From Bacillota bacterium (GTDB lineage Bacteria; Bacillota; Clostridia; Lachnospirales; Lachnospiraceae): DNA of 7,992 nt. A model generated the notes under the pieces. It saw only the letters and a list, made by a program, of their open reading frames with translations. It was not told where the DNA came from and ran no database searches. Positions 6,346 through 7,992 of this stretch are shown piece after piece. Where the stretch lies: the NCBI GenBank assembly GCA_023419655.1, contig JAEZXP010000061.1:1-7992 (forward strand). The letters run 5' to 3'. Position numbers and translations under genes: made by a program. How positions within the stretch are numbered: position 1 is the first letter of the stretch; the number at the start of each line of letters is the position of its first letter.

Positions 6346-6422
6346 ATAACCCCTTATTAATTATTTATACTCCCCTCATCGAAATGACCGCTTGGCTCCC
6401 CCTCGCGGTCATTTCACTTTTT
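6319..6422 (+). ncRNA. Candidate small RNA with C-rich unpaired motifs
   Basis: A predicted transcript of about 104 nt, antisense to the DUF1700 3' UTR and without a reading frame. In order: a 5' stem-loop (6317-6345), an AU-rich linker carrying ACCCCUU (6349-6355) and ACUCCCCUC (6369-6377), then a perfect 11-bp stem GAAATGACCGC/GCGGTCATTTC (6381-6391 with 6405-6415) whose 13-nt loop contains CUCCCCCUC, then TTTTT (6418-6422). A sigma-A promoter sits at the right distance upstream. Unpaired C-rich motifs complementary to Shine-Dalgarno sequences are the working part of several Firmicutes small RNAs (RsaE/RoxS and others), so a trans-acting translational regulator is the natural inference. No named family is recognised. 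Confidence 0.5.
6381..6422 (+). terminator. Intrinsic terminator of the candidate small RNA
   Basis: A perfect 11-bp GC-containing stem (6381-6391 with 6405-6415) is followed by AC and five T on the plus strand. On the minus strand no T-tract follows, so it is oriented to stop plus-strand transcription although no plus-strand protein gene lies upstream. Confidence 0.65.
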
Positions 6423-6449
6423 ATATGAATATAATTGTTATTTTACTTA

Positions 6450-6905
6450 TTATCGTCTCCTAAATATCGTAAACAGCAGGGCGATGATAATAATTGGAAC
6501 TAAAAACATAAAAAACAACCGTATTAGAATCCAGCCCAACCGTATCAATACCAAAAATAAAAACAAAAGAATCAATACGATTATCGCCTTATGATACCAC
6601 TTTATCCTATGAAACATCTCACTATTATCTGAATCTCCTTGATAAGCGGTACTTCTCACTGAATCATCATGACTTCTATTATCATAGCCGCTTGAACTTT
6701 CCCGGCCAGAAGCTTTTTCCGTCTCAATAATTGTCTTGGCAATCAGTCTTGGGTCACCAATCTCTTGTATTACTTCCTCTTCACTTTTATCCGAATGAGA
6801 GCTGATATATTGACTATAGAAGCTAATACTCTGTTCCAGAATACTATTATCTACCTCACCCTCTAAAGCTTGTCTTAATAAATCCAGAAATTCTTTTTTG
6901 TTCAT
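6450..6905 (-). CDS. DUF1700 / HAAS-domain membrane protein
   Basis: A 151-aa membrane protein. Residues 1-65 are a helical HAAS-type domain: it opens MNKKEFLDLLRQAL and contains EEEVIQEIGDPRLIAKTII (42-60), the recognisable IGDP signature. Residues 66-100 are a polar Ser/Asp-rich linker. About 105-122 and 123-147 are hydrophobic helices, and the tail ends in RRR, placing both ends in the cytoplasm. Family members usually sit next to a PadR-type regulator and act in envelope sensing or anti-sigma-like control. Here no PadR, sigma factor or DUF4097 gene is adjacent; tRNA genes lie upstream. The start is fixed by AGGAGG 5 nt before the ATG. No clean sigma-A promoter was found; a direct repeat of TATATTAA lies about 45 nt upstream. 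Confidence 0.85.
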   Translation of the reverse strand: MNKKEFLDLLRQALEGEVDNSILEQSISFYSQYISSHSDKSEEEVIQEIGDPRLIAKTIIETEKASGRESSSGYDNRSHDDSVRSTAYQGDSDNSEMFHRIKWYHKAIIVLILLFLFLVLIRLGWILIRLFFMFLVPIIIIALLFTIFRRR

Positions 6906-6948
6906 GTCAGCCTCCTTTGACCTATTTTAACACATTTATATAGGCGGG

Positions 6949-6967
6949 TATATTAAGAATATATTAA
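6949..6967. repeat. Short direct repeat upstream of the DUF1700 gene
   Basis: TATATTAA at 6949-6956 is repeated at 6960-6967, an 11-bp period or about one helical turn. It lies 44-62 bp upstream of the DUF1700 start, where an activator or repressor could bind. AT-rich sequence produces such repeats by chance, so this is weak. Confidence 0.25.
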
Positions 6968-7020
6968 AAGATTTTTAATTTCATCGTACAGACGAGAAGA
7001 ACTAGATATGTTGACATAAC

Positions 7021-7068
7021 AAAATAGTATGTATACACACTTATCACTGCGTATATACATACTATTTT
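7021..7068 (-). terminator. Terminator hairpin of the tRNA cluster
   Basis: AAAATAGTATGTATA (7021-7035) and its exact reverse complement (7054-7068) flank an 18-nt spacer. On the minus strand it begins 3 nt after tRNA-Arg, and its 3' arm ends in TTTTGTTATGT. A terminator for the six-tRNA transcript is the simplest reading, though the stem is unusually AT-rich. Confidence 0.65.
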
Positions 7069-7070
7069 AT

Positions 7071-7144
7071 TGTGTGCTAGAGGATTCGAACCCCCGACCT
7101 TCTGGTCCGTAGCCAGACGCTCTATCCAGCTGAGCTAAGCACAC
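7071..7144 (-). tRNA. tRNA-Arg(ACG)
   Basis: A complete 74-nt cloverleaf: acceptor GTGTGCT/AGCACAC with discriminator A, anticodon loop CTACGGA (ACG, with A34 expected to become inosine through TadA), and T-arm GTTCGAATC. No CCA is encoded (the flank reads ATAAAA). It is last in the six-tRNA unit. Confidence 0.97.
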
Positions 7145-7164
7145 ATATTATAATAATAAAATAA

Positions 7165-7250
7165 TGCCGGCGACCGGAATCGAACCGGTACGGGAGATTA
7201 GTCCCGCAGGATTTTAAGTCCTGTGCGTCTGCCAGTTCCGCCACGCCGGC
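7165..7250 (-). tRNA. tRNA-Leu(UAA)
   Basis: 86 nt with the long variable arm of class II tRNAs. The acceptor is GCCGGCG/CGCCGGC with discriminator A (the Leu identity base), the anticodon loop is CTTAAAA (UAA), and the variable stem is CGGGA/TCCCG-like. No CCA is encoded; TTAT follows. Confidence 0.97.
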
Positions 7251-7255
7251 ATTAA

Positions 7256-7328
7256 TGGGACCTATAGGGCTCGAACCTATGACCCCCTGCTTGTAAGGCA
7301 GGTGCTCTCCCAGCTGAGCTAAGATCCC
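7256..7328 (-). tRNA. tRNA-Val(UAC)
   Basis: 73 nt with acceptor GGGATCT/AGGTCCC (one T-G pair), discriminator A, anticodon loop CTTACAA (UAC) and T-arm GTTCGAGCC. It lies 5 nt from tRNA-Leu. No CCA is encoded; TTAAT follows. Confidence 0.97.
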
Positions 7329-7366
7329 ATGGAATTATTACGTTTTATGCCTTTAGTAAGAAAAAA

Positions 7367-7440
7367 CGACCCAGAAGAGACTCGAACTCTCGACCTCCGC
7401 CGTGACAGGGCGGCGCTCTAACCAACTGAGCCACTGGGCC
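7367..7440 (-). tRNA. tRNA-Asp(GUC)
   Basis: 74 nt with acceptor GGCCCAG/CTGGGTC (one G-T pair), discriminator G as expected for Asp, anticodon stem CCGCC/GGCGG and loop CTGTCAC (GUC). No CCA is encoded; TTTTTT follows. Confidence 0.97.
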
Positions 7441-7451
7441 TTAAAGATAAA

Positions 7452-7525
7452 TGGACCTTCAGGGACTTGAACCCCGGACCGACCGGTTATGAGCCGGTTG
7501 CTCTAACCAACTGAGCTAAAGGTCC
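7452..7525 (-). tRNA. tRNA with CAU anticodon: elongator Met or Ile2
   Basis: 74 nt with acceptor GGACCTT/AAGGTCC, discriminator A, anticodon stem ACCGG/CCGGT and loop CTCATAA (CAU). G1-C72 pairs, so it is not initiator tRNA. The C4-G69 and C5-G68 pairs resemble tRNAs modified by TilS to read AUA (Ile2), whereas E. coli elongator Met has U4-A69 and A5-U68. Identity is therefore open. No CCA is encoded. Confidence 0.93.
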
Positions 7526-7554
7526 AACAACCCTAATTAAAAATAGATACGCAA

Positions 7555-7626
7555 TGACTCCAAGGGGATTCGAACCCCTGTTACCGCCGTGAAAGGGCGG
7601 TGTCTTAACCACTTGACCATGGAGCC
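7555..7626 (-). tRNA. tRNA-Glu(UUC)
   Basis: 72 nt with acceptor GGCTCCA/TGGAGTC (one G-T pair), discriminator A, anticodon stem CCGCC/GGCGG and loop CTTTCAC (UUC). It is first in the six-tRNA unit, directly behind a strong promoter. No CCA is encoded; TTGCG follows. Confidence 0.97.
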
Positions 7627-7635
7627 GCAACAAAA

Positions 7636-7665
7636 ATTATATCACAAGATATTTGTTACTGTCAA
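7636..7665 (-). promoter_or_regulatory. Strong sigma-A promoter for the six-tRNA cluster
   Basis: On the minus strand a perfect TTGACA (7660-7665) and a perfect TATAAT (7636-7641) with an 18-nt spacer. The expected start is near 7629, only about 3 nt before the tRNA-Glu 5' end. It makes this cluster independent of the upstream rRNA operon. Confidence 0.88.
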
Positions 7666-7723
7666 TAAAATTCTAGCATATAATCTATCTCATATTCAAG
7701 GTAAATAACCATCAATCGAGTTT

Positions 7724-7756
7724 GTTTTTGGGAAAATAATTTTTTCCTCAAAAAAC
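7724..7756 (-). terminator. Possible terminator between tRNA-Asn and tRNA-Glu
   Basis: Directly after tRNA-Asn the minus strand has six T, then a nested inverted repeat: GTTTTT (7724-7729) with AAAAAC (7751-7756), and GGAAAA (7731-7736) with TTTTCC (7742-7747). It could end the rRNA/tRNA-Asn transcript, since a new promoter follows. It is AT-rich and lacks a U-tract after the stem, so the call is weak. Confidence 0.35.
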
Positions 7757-7827
7757 TCCCCGAGTAGGGCTCGAACCTACAACCCCACGGTTAACAGCCG
7801 TGTGCTCTACCATTGAGCTATCGAGGA
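7756..7827 (-). tRNA. tRNA-Asn(GUU)
   Basis: 72 nt with acceptor TCCTCGA/TCGGGGA (one T-G pair), discriminator G as expected for Asn, anticodon stem CACGG/CCGTG and loop CTGTTAA (GUU). It lies 73 nt after the 23S rRNA 3' end and is probably co-transcribed with it. No CCA is encoded; TTTTTTG follows. Confidence 0.97.
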
Positions 7828-7900
7828 TTATAGACTTAAAATATTATATTGACAAAATACTACACACAGAAAAATCATCCACTGTATTCAAACCTTTTCA

Positions 7901-7992
7901 GGTCAAGCCCTCGGCCTATTAGTAACAGTCAGCTACATGTGTTACCACACTTCCACCTCTGTCCTATCTACCTTGTCGTCTTCAAGGGGCCT
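7901..7992 (-). rRNA. 23S rRNA, 3' end only
   Basis: The reverse complement is the universally conserved end of domain VI: TTGAAGACGACAAGG near 7984-7970, the GAUAGG region, the terminal TACTAATAGG...CCGAGGGCTTGACC. The mature 3' end is placed at about 7901, give or take 5 nt. The gene continues out of the window. Confidence 0.96.

Noticed and set aside
7827..7855. TTGTCA-17-TATAAT on the minus strand immediately before tRNA-Asn
   Set aside because: The -10 box overlaps the first tRNA base, so transcription would begin about 7 nt inside tRNA-Asn and give no functional tRNA. Treated as chance in AT-rich DNA, with tRNA-Asn co-transcribed with 23S rRNA.
1..7992. CRISPR arrays, IS elements, prophage or attachment-site duplications of tRNA 3' ends
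   Set aside because: No regularly spaced repeats, transposase or integrase genes, or duplicated tRNA ends were seen in the window.

Overview
The window reads as chromosomal DNA of a low-GC, Gram-positive anaerobe, most likely of the Lachnospiraceae/Clostridia. The grounds are AT-rich intergenic DNA, sigma-A promoters with perfect TATAAT boxes, strong AGGAGG ribosome-binding sites, a THUMP-type RNA methyltransferase of the YpsC type, a HAAS/DUF1700 membrane protein, and a large tRNA cluster beside an rRNA operon. The genus cannot be fixed by eye.

Left part (1-2870), all on the minus strand. A three-gene operon carries a membrane-anchored N-acetylmuramoyl-L-alanine amidase, a RdgB/HAM1 nucleotide pyrophosphatase and a YfcE/MJ0936-type metallophosphoesterase, with gaps of only 13 and 15 nt. 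It is read from a TTGTTA-17-TATAAT promoter. No terminator is visible after it. It runs into a perfect-consensus promoter (TTGACA-17-TATAAT) that drives tRNA-Pro(UGG) and tRNA-Gly(UCC) behind a leader of about 110 nt.

Middle part (2929-5546). A divergent plus-strand alpha/beta hydrolase has its own TTGCAA-17-TATAAT promoter. It converges on a minus-strand THUMP/SAM RNA methyltransferase across a bidirectional terminator. A single-domain rhodanese lies upstream of the methyltransferase.

Accessory-looking part (5700-7010). It holds a 91-residue Asn/Thr/Ser-rich low-complexity protein with a forespore-like promoter candidate, and a DUF1700 membrane protein. Between them, on the opposite strand, is a candidate small RNA of about 104 nt: promoter, 5' hairpin, C-rich single-stranded linker, and a terminator hairpin with a C-rich loop. 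This is the most novel-looking signal in the window.

Right part (7011-7992), minus strand. The 3' end of a 23S rRNA is followed at once by tRNA-Asn, with no 5S gene. A second transcription unit, tRNA-Glu-Met/Ile2-Asp-Val-Leu-Arg, has its own strong promoter about 3 nt from the tRNA-Glu 5' end and is closed by a 15-bp AT-rich hairpin. None of the eight tRNA genes with a visible 3' end encodes CCA.
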